NCBI GenBank assembly: GCA_026707545.1
Contig: JAPOWR010000001.1
Location: 2,819,778-2,883,777, forward strand
Reading direction: 5' to 3'
DNA: 64,000 nt
Source: Acidobacteriota bacterium
Lineage (GTDB): Bacteria > Acidobacteriota > Thermoanaerobaculia > Multivoradales > Multivoraceae
Shown in pieces: positions 18,285 through 26,095 of this stretch. The stretch's first letter is position 1. The number at the start of each line of letters is the position of its first letter. The translations under genes and the position numbers were made by a program. The notes beneath the pieces were generated by a model. The model saw nothing but the letters and a program-made list of their open reading frames with translations, did no database searches and was not told the origin of the DNA.

Positions 18285-18695
18285 TCAGGTCCCCACGAGA
18301 GCCTCGCCAGCTGCCTTCAAGCGAATCGACGGCAGCCTCCTCAGTCGCTGGTTCGTCGGATCGACCTCGATGCCCAGCGACTCCAACGCGGTCACACCCA
18401 GCAGAGGTTCAGTGCCTTCGTCGCCGACGACGATCGTGGTGCCGATGACGTCCCCCATGAACTCCAACTCGGCGACCGCGATGTCCATCACCGCTTCCCT
18501 ACCATCTGCGAGTTCATAGGTGCGTTGGTCTCGAGGTCGCAGGCCGATCTGCTCCAGGCGGTCTCTCGGCACGAGGGAGTCGATCGCGCCGGTGTCGACC
18601 AGGAAGGTGCCCTCCCAGCTCCGGCCGAGGTCGGCGGGGTTGCGAACGGTGACTTGAACGTGGGTGAGTCCCATCTTCACTTGCTCCTTTCTCAT
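18285..18695 (-). CDS. Retropepsin-like (clan AA) aspartic protease
   Basis: A 136-residue protein with a single catalytic motif FLVDTGAIDSLVP (D-T-G-A) and a later VVGDEGTEPLLGVTALESLGIEVD, matching bacterial retropepsin-like proteases that act as dimers. It begins at ATG 18695, whose A is shared with the helicase TGA (TGATG); a second good start at ATG 18674 is preceded by AAGGAG at the right distance. Placement directly after the helicase and before a hypothetical gene, all nearly overlapping, makes it part of the operon. Possible role: proteolytic activation of a neighbour, not shown by sequence. Confidence 0.8.
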   Translation of the reverse strand: MRKEQVKMGLTHVQVTVRNPADLGRSWEGTFLVDTGAIDSLVPRDRLEQIGLRPRDQRTYELADGREAVMDIAVAELEFMGDVIGTTIVVGDEGTEPLLGVTALESLGIEVDPTNQRLRRLPSIRLKAAGEALVGT

Positions 18696-21600
18696 CAGTT
18701 CGGTCCCCTCCGACCTTCGTGTTTCAATTCTCGTGTCTCGGCCGCCTCGATCAAGGATCCCAGCGGCACGTCAAACTGCGCTCTCGTTCGCTCGCTGGCG
18801 AGCAGCTTGTGGAACGGGTCGCAGATTCGCAGCAGCTCGGGCTCCGGGCCAGCGCAGTCGAGCACGACGTAGAGCCAGTAGCGGCTGCCCAGCTTGCACG
18901 CCTGCGCCCACTCGTTCGACTGAATCGGGACCCCGGACCGGCCGGCCCGGCCCTTGACTTCAATGCACCGCTGATCGCCATTCGGGAGGGTCGAGAGCAG
19001 GTCGAACCCTGGCCAATCCGGCAGGCCGGCGGCCCTCGCGAGGCCGGGCTTCGAGACGTCCTGTACCTTGGCCTTTCGGGCGTGCTCCCGGTCGGCCGCG
19101 ATGCGGACGGCGAGTTCTTCCACCGCTACGTCGAGCCGCTCGGCGCTCGCGGCAGACCCTGCATCCTCCGGGCGAACGACGAGTGCGTGGAGCAGGAAAC
19201 GGTGGCCACCCGGGAGGATCCGACGCGGCTCCGCCTCGATGCGATCCAAGGCGAACTGGCGTTCGGTCGACAGCCGCTTTTGTTCGGCCTTGACCGCCTC
19301 CAGTTCCTCGCCTTTGCGGTCGGCGGGGTCTCGACCGCTCTGCACGAGCTTCGACCGCAGCGACGCGAGTTCTGAAGCCCGGAGATCGAAGCCTACGGCG
19401 GCGCGCCGGCGGCGCTCGGGCAGGTCCGCTTCCCGCTCTCCCCGCAGGTCCTTCGTCAGGTCTTCTAGTAGGACGCCGAGGTGGGCGCCGGCCTGGGCAC
19501 GGAGGTCGAGCGCCCGGGGCGCAAGCGGCGCCATGCCGGGCGCGAGACCGGTCGGCGCGAGCAACAGGACTCTCTCTACCGGACACTGCTCGGGCGGCTC
19601 GTCGGCCCGTTGCCGCAAGGCGACGAGACGCCGCTCCACCACCCGGCGCGCCATCCCCCGGCGACTTGGGCTTCGGCCAGTGGCAGCCTGCTCCTGCTCA
19701 ATCCAAATCTCGGCGAGATGAAGCAGGTAGGGCTCTTCGGCCATCGAGTCGACGAAGATCGATCCCCGTAGTGCGTCGTTCCTGAATCGCGTGCGAATCT
19801 CGTCGCACAGGGCATCGAACAGCGGTTCCCCGGGGTGAAGCCAGATGCCGGTGTCGTCATCCTGTGGCCGGCGAGTCGTCAACCACTCGCGCGCGTCGCG
19901 GGGATAGGTGTCGAACGCCGGCAACAACCGGTCGAGAGCGCCGCGCTTTGCCGGCGCCAGAGCGAAGCGGTCGTCCAGGTCGCCCTTGATTTCGAGATCG
20001 AGGAGTCGCGCACCCCGCTCGACCAAACGCCGCACATGCGCGGGAAGGAGGTGCAGGTAGCGCTCCCTTTCCACCTCAGGACGCAGATCCTCTCCGGTCA
20101 CGGAGGCTTCCGGTACGCCATAGACGTCCGCGTCCCGCTCATCGATCCGCTTCACCCGGGCAGCGTCAACCGCCTGCTCGACCCGCTCGACTGCCCGCCC
20201 CTCGCCCTCGTCGCTCGTCGCACGGGCCATGAAACGGGTCAGCGACTCGCCCTCGAACAGGCGGCCGACCACGTCGAAGACCTTGTCGGATGAGAGTTCC
20301 TCCCGAATGGCGTCGAGCTTCTCCAGCAGCACCCGCAAGACCCTTCCCTCGCGGGTGCTGCCAGCGACGAGATTGAAGATCCGGACCTCGGACTGCTGGC
20401 CGTAGCGGTGGATCCGGCCCATCCGCTGCTCCAGTCGCGCCGGGTTCCACGGGATGTCGTAGTTCACCATTAGCCGGCAGAACTGCAGGTTGATGCCTTC
20501 GCCGGCCGCATCGGTCGCGACCATGTAGCGCGCGCCGTTCGGCCGCCTGAAAGCCGCCACCTGGCGTTCCCGCTCCCGCCAGTCCATGCCGCCGTGGATC
20601 TGCGCCGTGTGGCCCCTGTAGCCAAGCCCCTCCAGGCGCCGGACCAGGTGGTCCACGGTGTCCCTATGTTCGCTGAAGATGAGCCACTTCTCATCCTTGC
20701 AGTCGGGATCCTCGAGCACCTGACGGAGCTGCTCGAACTTGGTTTCCGTGCCGGAGGCGATCAGTTGGCGCGCCTGTTCTGCCAGGTCTTCGACCTGCTC
20801 CGCCTCACGCCGCAGCTCCTCCGCGCCGACCACGGTGACTGCCCCGAGAACCGCATCCTCGTACGCCTCGTTGCCCTCGGCCCAGCCGTCGGCAGCCATG
20901 TCGTCGTCCGCCGCCGCGTCGTCGAAGTAGTCGCGGCGGTGCCGCTCGCTTAGGCGGCGCTGCCTCTGCAGCAGCAGGTCGGCTGTGAGTTCGCCGTTCT
21001 CGATCGCCTCCGCCGTCCGCGTGAGCTTCTCGATACGCCGTTCGAAAGAACGGAGCAGAGCCCAGGTCGAACTGGCGAGCCGACGTTGGAACACGGTCTT
21101 GGCCAACTCGACGGCGGGCTGGTTGTCCAGGGCACGGCCGTAGCAGTCATCGAGATACCGGGTGGTCCGTTCGTAGAGGTTCTGCTCGCCGTCCTCACCT
21201 CCGCTCAGGCGGTAACTGAACGTGTCGCACGTTCGCGGAGGGTAGAGCGGTCCACCGTCGAGGCCGGTCATCTCCTCCTTCGTGCGACGGAGGAAGTGTC
21301 GATCGCGTGTAGATCGGGAAGCCCGGCGAACGGCCTCCACCGCGCCGAAAGCGTCGGCGTCGAGCAGTCGCCACAGCCATGCGTAGGGAAGGCTCTTTCC
21401 CATGTGCGGCGTGGCGGTGAGAAGCAGGAGATGTTGCGCTGTCCAGTCAAGACCGCCGAACCGACCTTCCAGGCCGGCGCCGACCGCCAGTGCTTCGGCG
21501 AGCTGGTAGCGGCGGGTCCTGTCGATGCGGTTGCCCCTCTCGTGGACGCTGAGTTTGTGCGCCTCGTCGAAGACGACCAGGTCGTAGCCGCGGCCGGCCC

Positions 21601-22330
21601 GTCGGAGGATGTCGAACATCTTGTCGCCAGCCAGCGTGTCCAGCGATACGATCACGCGGTCGCCGCCAGAGCCGCGGAACGGATTGTCCGCTCTCGCCTC
21701 GGCACCGTCGACGATGCGGAAGTCCAGTCGAAACAGGTTCCACAGCTCCCGCCGCCAGTTGCCGACCAAACCCGCGGGAGGAACGATCAACACGCGCTCC
21801 AGGCGCTCCCTCGACATCATCTCGCGGACGTACAGACCGGTCATGATCGTCTTCCCGGCGCCGGCATCGTCCGCGAGCAGGAAGCGCAGCGGATCCTGCT
21901 TCAGCATCCGCTCGTAGACGGCGAAGCGCTGGTGCAGCAGCGGATGGATGCGCGACGTCTCGATCGCGAAGGCCGGGTTGAACTGCCGCCCGAACGACAA
22001 CCGGAGCGCGTCCGCCACCGCGAGCACGGCCTCGGGGTCGCCCGCGAAGTCCAGGCCAACAGCCGGACGCGCTGCCGGGCGCAGCGTTCGCATGGGCTGC
22101 ACTTCGGATGCCGCTGCCGCGGCCGCGGCCTCCTGGCGGAGTTGCGCCAGCTTCTCGAGCGCGAGCCGTCGGGGATAGGACTGTCCGGACTCCCAACGGT
22201 GGACGGTGATCGTCGAAACGCCGAGTCGTTCGGCGAACTGTTCCTGCGTCAGCCCGAGGTGGCCGCGAAGGCGGCGGACGTCGCCGTCGATCTCGACTGG
22301 GGAACCTTGATGAGAAGTGAACTCCGCCAC
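18695..22330 (-). CDS. XRE HTH-SNF2 helicase-DUF3883 fusion protein
   Basis: A 1211-residue protein. Residues ~15-60 form an XRE HTH (HLGLTQEQFAERLGVSTITVHRWESGQ). The superfamily 2 core follows: Walker A DDAGAGKTIMTGL near 157, VFDEAHKL near 253, LLTATPHMGK, and motif VI WNPARLEQRMGRIHRYGQQ near 630. The C-terminal ~100 residues (CIEVKGRAGRSGVPIQSNEWAQACKLGSRYWLYVV) are DUF3883, a nuclease-related domain. GTG 22330 is chosen because the HTH follows directly and a sigma70-like promoter ends 8 bases upstream; a longer frame from 22546 would read through an interspersed repeat. SNF2 proteins of this type accompany DUF1156/DUF499 genes. The HTH fusion suggests autoregulation or site-directed DNA binding. 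Confidence 0.92.
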   Translation of the reverse strand: MAEFTSHQGSPVEIDGDVRRLRGHLGLTQEQFAERLGVSTITVHRWESGQSYPRRLALEKLAQLRQEAAAAAAASEVQPMRTLRPAARPAVGLDFAGDPEAVLAVADALRLSFGRQFNPAFAIETSRIHPLLHQRFAVYERMLKQDPLRFLLADDAGAGKTIMTGLYVREMMSRERLERVLIVPPAGLVGNWRRELWNLFRLDFRIVDGAEARADNPFRGSGGDRVIVSLDTLAGDKMFDILRRAGRGYDLVVFDEAHKLSVHERGNRIDRTRRYQLAEALAVGAGLEGRFGGLDWTAQHLLLLTATPHMGKSLPYAWLWRLLDADAFGAVEAVRRASRSTRDRHFLRRTKEEMTGLDGGPLYPPRTCDTFSYRLSGGEDGEQNLYERTTRYLDDCYGRALDNQPAVELAKTVFQRRLASSTWALLRSFERRIEKLTRTAEAIENGELTADLLLQRQRRLSERHRRDYFDDAAADDDMAADGWAEGNEAYEDAVLGAVTVVGAEELRREAEQVEDLAEQARQLIASGTETKFEQLRQVLEDPDCKDEKWLIFSEHRDTVDHLVRRLEGLGYRGHTAQIHGGMDWRERERQVAAFRRPNGARYMVATDAAGEGINLQFCRLMVNYDIPWNPARLEQRMGRIHRYGQQSEVRIFNLVAGSTREGRVLRVLLEKLDAIREELSSDKVFDVVGRLFEGESLTRFMARATSDEGEGRAVERVEQAVDAARVKRIDERDADVYGVPEASVTGEDLRPEVERERYLHLLPAHVRRLVERGARLLDLEIKGDLDDRFALAPAKRGALDRLLPAFDTYPRDAREWLTTRRPQDDDTGIWLHPGEPLFDALCDEIRTRFRNDALRGSIFVDSMAEEPYLLHLAEIWIEQEQAATGRSPSRRGMARRVVERRLVALRQRADEPPEQCPVERVLLLAPTGLAPGMAPLAPRALDLRAQAGAHLGVLLEDLTKDLRGEREADLPERRRRAAVGFDLRASELASLRSKLVQSGRDPADRKGEELEAVKAEQKRLSTERQFALDRIEAEPRRILPGGHRFLLHALVVRPEDAGSAASAERLDVAVEELAVRIAADREHARKAKVQDVSKPGLARAAGLPDWPGFDLLSTLPNGDQRCIEVKGRAGRSGVPIQSNEWAQACKLGSRYWLYVVLDCAGPEPELLRICDPFHKLLASERTRAQFDVPLGSLIEAAETRELKHEGRRGPN

Positions 22331-22367
22331 GGCGGAGCATTCTACAGCAGTGTGCCTGTGATGTCGA
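22331..22367 (-). promoter_or_regulatory. Sigma70-like promoter of the helicase operon, near-leaderless
   Basis: On the minus strand TCGACA (22362-22367) is separated by exactly 17 bases from TAGAAT (22339-22344). Each box matches the consensus at five of six positions. Only 8 bases separate the -10 box from GTG 22330, so the transcript would start at or almost at the start codon, and no Shine-Dalgarno sequence is present. Confidence 0.6.
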
Positions 22368-22443
22368 ACACGCGACCTATCAAATGTTAGATTTGGCGCC
22401 CGATCGACTCCTTGTCGGCCATCTGACCGCGCAAACCGGGCTC

Positions 22444-22545
22444 GCCGCTTCGCGGCATCGCACTTGATGCGGACCAGAAGGTCCGCGCACCCAGAGAACG
22501 ACCCTGGTGCGGCGGAGTTCTCTACATGCAGATGATGTGGCGTCA
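22444..22545 (+). repeat. Interspersed palindromic repeat, copy 1
   Basis: Core palindrome GCGGACC-agaa-GGTCCGC at 22469-22486, followed by GCACCCAGAGA. The left flank (GCTCGCCGCTNCGCGGCATCGC) is almost the same as in copy 2, and the right flank (GGAGTTCTCTACAT..GATGATGTGGCGTCACTGCGGGC) resembles the far side of copy 3. It sits at the right end of the defence island. Confidence 0.8.
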
Positions 22546-22637
22546 CTGCGGGCTACTGCAGAACAGCATCCCGGCCCCGCGCCATACGTGGTGGGCAATA
22601 CTCTACGGCTCCACCCAGACAGGAAGAGGTGTTCTCG

Positions 22638-24410
22638 ATGCCGAAGCGGTTCCACTACCTGTTCGCCGCCGCGGTCGCAGCCGTGGCCCTCGTCGGCCCG
22701 GCCGTTCACGCGCAGTCCGGCGACGCCTTCGTCCCGGTCACCGACGAGATGCTCGAGAACCCGGCGCCGGAGGACTGGCTCATGTGGCGGCGCACCGCGA
22801 ACGGCTGGGGCTACAGCCCGCTCGCCCAGATCACGCCAGAGAACGTCGGCGATCTGCGGATGGTGTGGACCCGGTCGCTGAACGACGGTAGCCAGACCGG
22901 CACGCCACTGGCCTACCGGGGCGTCATGTACATGCCGAATCCGAACGACGTGATCCAGGCGCTCAACGCCGCGACCGGCGATCTGATCTGGGAGCACCGC
23001 CGCAAGATCCCCGAGGACGCGAAGGACTACGTCGGGGGCTTCCTGTCCCAGAACAACCGGAACATCGCGATCTTCGCGAACCTGATCATCGACACGAGCG
23101 TCGACGACCACCTCTTCGCGCTCGACGCCGAGACCGGCAAGATGGTCTGGGAGACGATGGTCCTCGACTACAGGGTCCATCCCGCGCTCCAGGGCGCCGG
23201 CCCGATCATCGGCAACGGCAAGGCGTTCTCGGGCCGCAGTTGCTCGCCGCGCGCCGGGCCCGAGGCCTGCGTGATCACCGCCCACGACGCGTTGACCGGC
23301 GAGGAGCTGTGGCGGCGCCTCACGATTCCCGCCCCCGGCGAACCGGGCAACGAGACCTGGGGCGACGTGCCCTTCGAGAAGCGGGCTCACGTCGGCTCCT
23401 GGATGCCGCCGAGCTACGACCCGGAACTCAACCTGGTCTTCGCCGGCACCTCGGTCACGGCGCCGGCGCCGAAGTTCATGCTGGGCGGAACGGACAAGAC
23501 GCACCTGTACCACAACTCGACGCTCGCGCTCGACGGCGATACCGGCGAGATCGTCTGGCACTACCAGCACATGAACGACCACTGGGATCTCGACCATCCG
23601 TTCGAACGCCTGATCGTCGACACCGCGGTGGCGCCGGACCCGGACGAGGTGGCCTGGATCAACCCGAACATCGAGACCGGCGAAGTGCGCAAGGTGATCA
23701 CCGGCATCCCCGGCAAGACGGCCCTCGTCTACTCAATCGACCGGGAGACGGGCGAGTTCCTCTGGGCTCGGCCAACCGTCTACCAGAACGTGATCCAGAG
23801 CATCGACGGCGAGACCGGCAAGGCGACCGAGAACCCGGAGGTCATCTTCCACGCGCTGGAGGAGGAGCGGCTCATCTGCCCGAACATGCACGGCGGCAAG
23901 GACTGGGAGGCCGGCGCCTACAGCCCCGAGACGAACACGCTGTACTACCCGCTGCGCAACATGTGCATGCCGACGCTGACGACGACGGACCCGAGCGCGT
24001 CCCACCCCTACTACGCCCTGAGCGTCCGCCACGAACTGGCGCCCGGCACCGAGAACCTCGGCACCGTCTACGCGATCTCCGCAGAGACCGGCAAGACAGT
24101 CTGGCTGCACGAACAGCGCGCCTCGACGACCTCCCTGGTCGCCACCGGCGGGGGATTGCTCTTCGGCGGCGATGTGAACGGCCGCTTCAAGGCCTACAGC
24201 CAGGAGACCGGCGAGGTGCTGTGGGAGGTGAACCTCGGCGCGCCGGTGACCGGTTACCCGATCACCTACGCCGTCGACGGCACACAGTACGTGGCGGTCA
24301 GCACCGGCATCTCGGCGACCACGTCGAGCTTCCTGCGGCTGACGCCGGAACTCAAGCCCGGCTTCGCGAACAACCTGTTCGTCTTCGCGCTGGAGTACGC
24401 CAGTCCCTGA
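22638..24410 (+). CDS. PQQ-dependent alcohol dehydrogenase (quinoprotein)
   Basis: A 590-residue periplasmic quinoprotein. A signal peptide (MPKRFHYLFAAAVAAVALV...HAQ) is followed by eight-bladed propeller repeats with tryptophan-docking motifs (ALNAATGDLIWEH, ALDAETGKMVWET, SQETGEVLWEV). HWDLDHPFE near residues 315-323 corresponds to the WDYD region of methanol dehydrogenases; the second Asp two residues after the catalytic Asp is the signature of lanthanide-dependent enzymes. The usual adjacent disulphide Cys pair is replaced by SCSPRAGPEAC, a spaced pair. There is no C-terminal haem domain; the cytochrome c encoded at 24966-25481 may accept electrons. AGGAAGAGG at 22621-22629 precedes ATG 22638. 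Confidence 0.9.
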   Translation: MPKRFHYLFAAAVAAVALVGPAVHAQSGDAFVPVTDEMLENPAPEDWLMWRRTANGWGYSPLAQITPENVGDLRMVWTRSLNDGSQTGTPLAYRGVMYMPNPNDVIQALNAATGDLIWEHRRKIPEDAKDYVGGFLSQNNRNIAIFANLIIDTSVDDHLFALDAETGKMVWETMVLDYRVHPALQGAGPIIGNGKAFSGRSCSPRAGPEACVITAHDALTGEELWRRLTIPAPGEPGNETWGDVPFEKRAHVGSWMPPSYDPELNLVFAGTSVTAPAPKFMLGGTDKTHLYHNSTLALDGDTGEIVWHYQHMNDHWDLDHPFERLIVDTAVAPDPDEVAWINPNIETGEVRKVITGIPGKTALVYSIDRETGEFLWARPTVYQNVIQSIDGETGKATENPEVIFHALEEERLICPNMHGGKDWEAGAYSPETNTLYYPLRNMCMPTLTTTDPSASHPYYALSVRHELAPGTENLGTVYAISAETGKTVWLHEQRASTTSLVATGGGLLFGGDVNGRFKAYSQETGEVLWEVNLGAPVTGYPITYAVDGTQYVAVSTGISATTSSFLRLTPELKPGFANNLFVFALEYASP

Positions 24411-24419
24411 GCCGCCGTC

Positions 24420-24686
24420 TCACCGGTACACCTCCCGGCGATGACCGATGCGGACGACCAGAATTGTCAGCTCTTCGTGGAATGCCTCGTAGATGATCCG
24501 GTACCGCCCCACGCGAAGTCGACGCAGGCCCCCGAACTCGCCCTTGAGCGCGGCACCTGCGGAGGGTTCCTGAGCGAGACGGTCGATCGCCGCGACGAGC
24601 CGCGTTCGCTCCTGCGCGTCGATTCTCCTCAGAGTTCTGGCGGCGCTACCCTTGATCTTGATCGAGTAGCTCACGCTTGACGTCAT
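24420..24686 (-). CDS. RelE/ParE-family mRNA interferase toxin
   Basis: An 88-residue RelE-like protein: SYSIKIKGSAARTLRRIDAQERTRLVAAIDRL, then GEFGGLRRLRVGRYRIIYEA and a C-terminal IGHRREVYR, all characteristic of RelE. ATG 24686 (or 24695) overlaps the antitoxin reading frame by about 41 bases, so the pair is translationally coupled. Expected to cut ribosome-bound mRNA when free of its antitoxin. Confidence 0.9.
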   Translation of the reverse strand: MTSSVSYSIKIKGSAARTLRRIDAQERTRLVAAIDRLAQEPSAGAALKGEFGGLRRLRVGRYRIIYEAFHEELTILVVRIGHRREVYR

Positions 24687-24873
24687 CCCAATCAAGGACC
24701 GGGTCGGCGGGATCGTTGAGTCGATCCAGCGCCAGACGCAGATCCTCGAAGTCGTCGAGGTAGTACTCGAGCGCCTGCCTGACCAACTGCGCTCTCGAGC
24801 GATTCAACTGGCTCGCGGCGCGGTCGGCCTTCTCGACCAGGTCCTCGGGAAGTCTTGCCGTCACTTGCACCAT
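24646..24873 (-). CDS. Ribbon-helix-helix antitoxin
   Basis: A 75-residue protein with MVQVTARLPEDLVEKADRAASQLNRSRAQLVRQALEYYL, a CopG/RHH DNA-binding fold, followed by an acidic toxin-binding tail. ATG 24873 is preceded by AGAGGAC. A perfect inverted repeat at 24904-24923 lies 30 bases upstream and is the obvious operator for autorepression. It comes first in the operon, as usual. Confidence 0.88.
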   Translation of the reverse strand: MVQVTARLPEDLVEKADRAASQLNRSRAQLVRQALEYYLDDFEDLRLALDRLNDPADPVLDWDDVKRELLDQDQG

Positions 24874-24903
24874 TGTCGTCCTCTCTGACCCCACATGATG
24901 TCT

Positions 24904-24923
24904 TTGACTTCGCATGAAGTCAA
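24904..24923. promoter_or_regulatory. Operator-like inverted repeat upstream of the toxin-antitoxin pair
   Basis: Perfect 8-base arms TTGACTTC and GAAGTCAA around GCAT. It lies 30 bases before the antitoxin start; RHH antitoxins bind such palindromes to repress their own operon. Confidence 0.65.
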
Positions 24924-24965
24924 CAGCGTCGCTCAGCGTGGCGCCTCGACGACGCGGCCCACCGT

Positions 24966-25481
24966 TTACGGCGGCATTCGCTCGACCGCGATTCCCTCCA
25001 ACAGGCTGGAGTTCGCTAGCAACTCCCAGTCACCGGCCGGGTACCCGTTGGCGCTCAGTAGGAACGCGACGATGTCGATGTACGCCTGGTCGCCAAGTGT
25101 CCCGGGTTCTTCCGGCGGCATGGTCGACTGGACGCTGGTGTAGATGTCCGCCACCTTGAGCCCACGCCAGCGGAACCTGAACGCCACGCCGGTCAGACCC
25201 GGCGCCATTTCGCCGCCGCCCAGGCCCTCGCCGTGGCATTCGGCGCAGTGCGCGTCGTAGGCGGCCCGACCTCGCTTCGCCTGTGCTTCGGTGAAGATGC
25301 CGTCGAGAACGGAGGCCGGCGGTGCGGCCGGTTCAGACTCCGCTGCCGCTGGCGGTGCCTGGGCCGGAGCGGACGGCGGCGTCGTCACGATCGCCGTCGA
25401 GCAGGCCAAGGTGGACGCCAAGACCGGTACTGTGACCCCGACCGCAGTGAGGAAGGCCCTTCGGGTTGCCATCGTCGCCAA
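24966..25481 (-). CDS. Lipoprotein cytochrome c
   Basis: A 171-residue exported cytochrome. The N-terminus (RRAFLTAVGVTVPVLASTLAC) is a signal with a lipobox LAC and a twin arginine; an Ala/Pro linker follows. One haem site CAECHGEG and a distal TSVQSTMPPEEPG Met ligand define a class I cytochrome c. Start at ATG 25481 or 25472. It could accept electrons from the PQQ dehydrogenase encoded nearby on the other strand. Confidence 0.87.
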   Translation of the reverse strand: MATMATRRAFLTAVGVTVPVLASTLACSTAIVTTPPSAPAQAPPAAAESEPAAPPASVLDGIFTEAQAKRGRAAYDAHCAECHGEGLGGGEMAPGLTGVAFRFRWRGLKVADIYTSVQSTMPPEEPGTLGDQAYIDIVAFLLSANGYPAGDWELLANSSLLEGIAVERMPP

Positions 25482-25529
25482 CGTACTACGCGGTCGCCTC
25501 GCAGGTACAGAGACCTCCGGGCCCGCTCC

Positions 25530-26072
25530 TCAGAACGACGACCCGGGCTCCCGAAGGAACGCGATCTCCTCTGGCGTCGAAGAGCGGCCGAGGACGCGGT
25601 TGCGATGTGGGTAGCGCCCAAAGCGATCGATGATCGCCTTGTGCCGCCGCTCGAAGTCCAGGCTCTCCGGGTCGTCGAGGCTCTCGAACAACTGGACCGC
25701 GATCTCGTGGATCCGCGGCGACTCGCTGTGCTCGTAGGGCATGTAGAAGAACTGCCGCTGGACCGGCGGAACAGCCTGATCGGCACCAATCCGCGCCGCC
25801 TCCTGTGCCAGCGCCAACGCCATCGCGTCGGCCGCGAAGGCGCGCGGGTCCTCGCGGTAGAGGTTGCGCGAGAACTGGTCGAGCACGATGATCTCGGCGA
25901 GGCGCCCTTCCGGCGTATCCCGCCAGCCGTGCAGCTCTCCCCGAACCGCCTGGTCGTGCAGTGCTCCGAACCGAGAGCGGATTGCCGCGTCGAACTGCGG
26001 ATCGCTGCTCCACCACTGCTCGGGACCACTCTCTTCAAACCAGAAGGACAGGACTTCTTCGATCATGTTCAC
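25530..26072 (-). CDS. DUF924 family protein
   Basis: A 180-residue protein with the DUF924 pattern: EEVLSFWFEESGPEQWW at the start, LAEIIVLDQFSRNLYREDPRAFA in the middle and RQFFYMPYEHSES after it, a TPR-like helical fold of unknown function. Starts at GTG 26072 or ATG 26066. Only 23 bases separate it from the divergent PSD1 gene, so the two promoters must overlap coding sequence. Confidence 0.88.
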   Translation of the reverse strand: MNMIEEVLSFWFEESGPEQWWSSDPQFDAAIRSRFGALHDQAVRGELHGWRDTPEGRLAEIIVLDQFSRNLYREDPRAFAADAMALALAQEAARIGADQAVPPVQRQFFYMPYEHSESPRIHEIAVQLFESLDDPESLDFERRHKAIIDRFGRYPHRNRVLGRSSTPEEIAFLREPGSSF

Positions 26073-26095
26073 GTGTTCTATCCTCTACTACCTCC

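Noticed and set aside
22331..22546. N-terminal extension of the helicase
   Set aside because: It translates the interspersed repeat and crosses the predicted promoter; the HTH domain starts only after GTG 22330.
22380..23597. Minus-strand open frame under the PQQ dehydrogenase
   Set aside because: Antisense shadow of a GC-rich gene; no motif, very Arg/Val/Gly rich.
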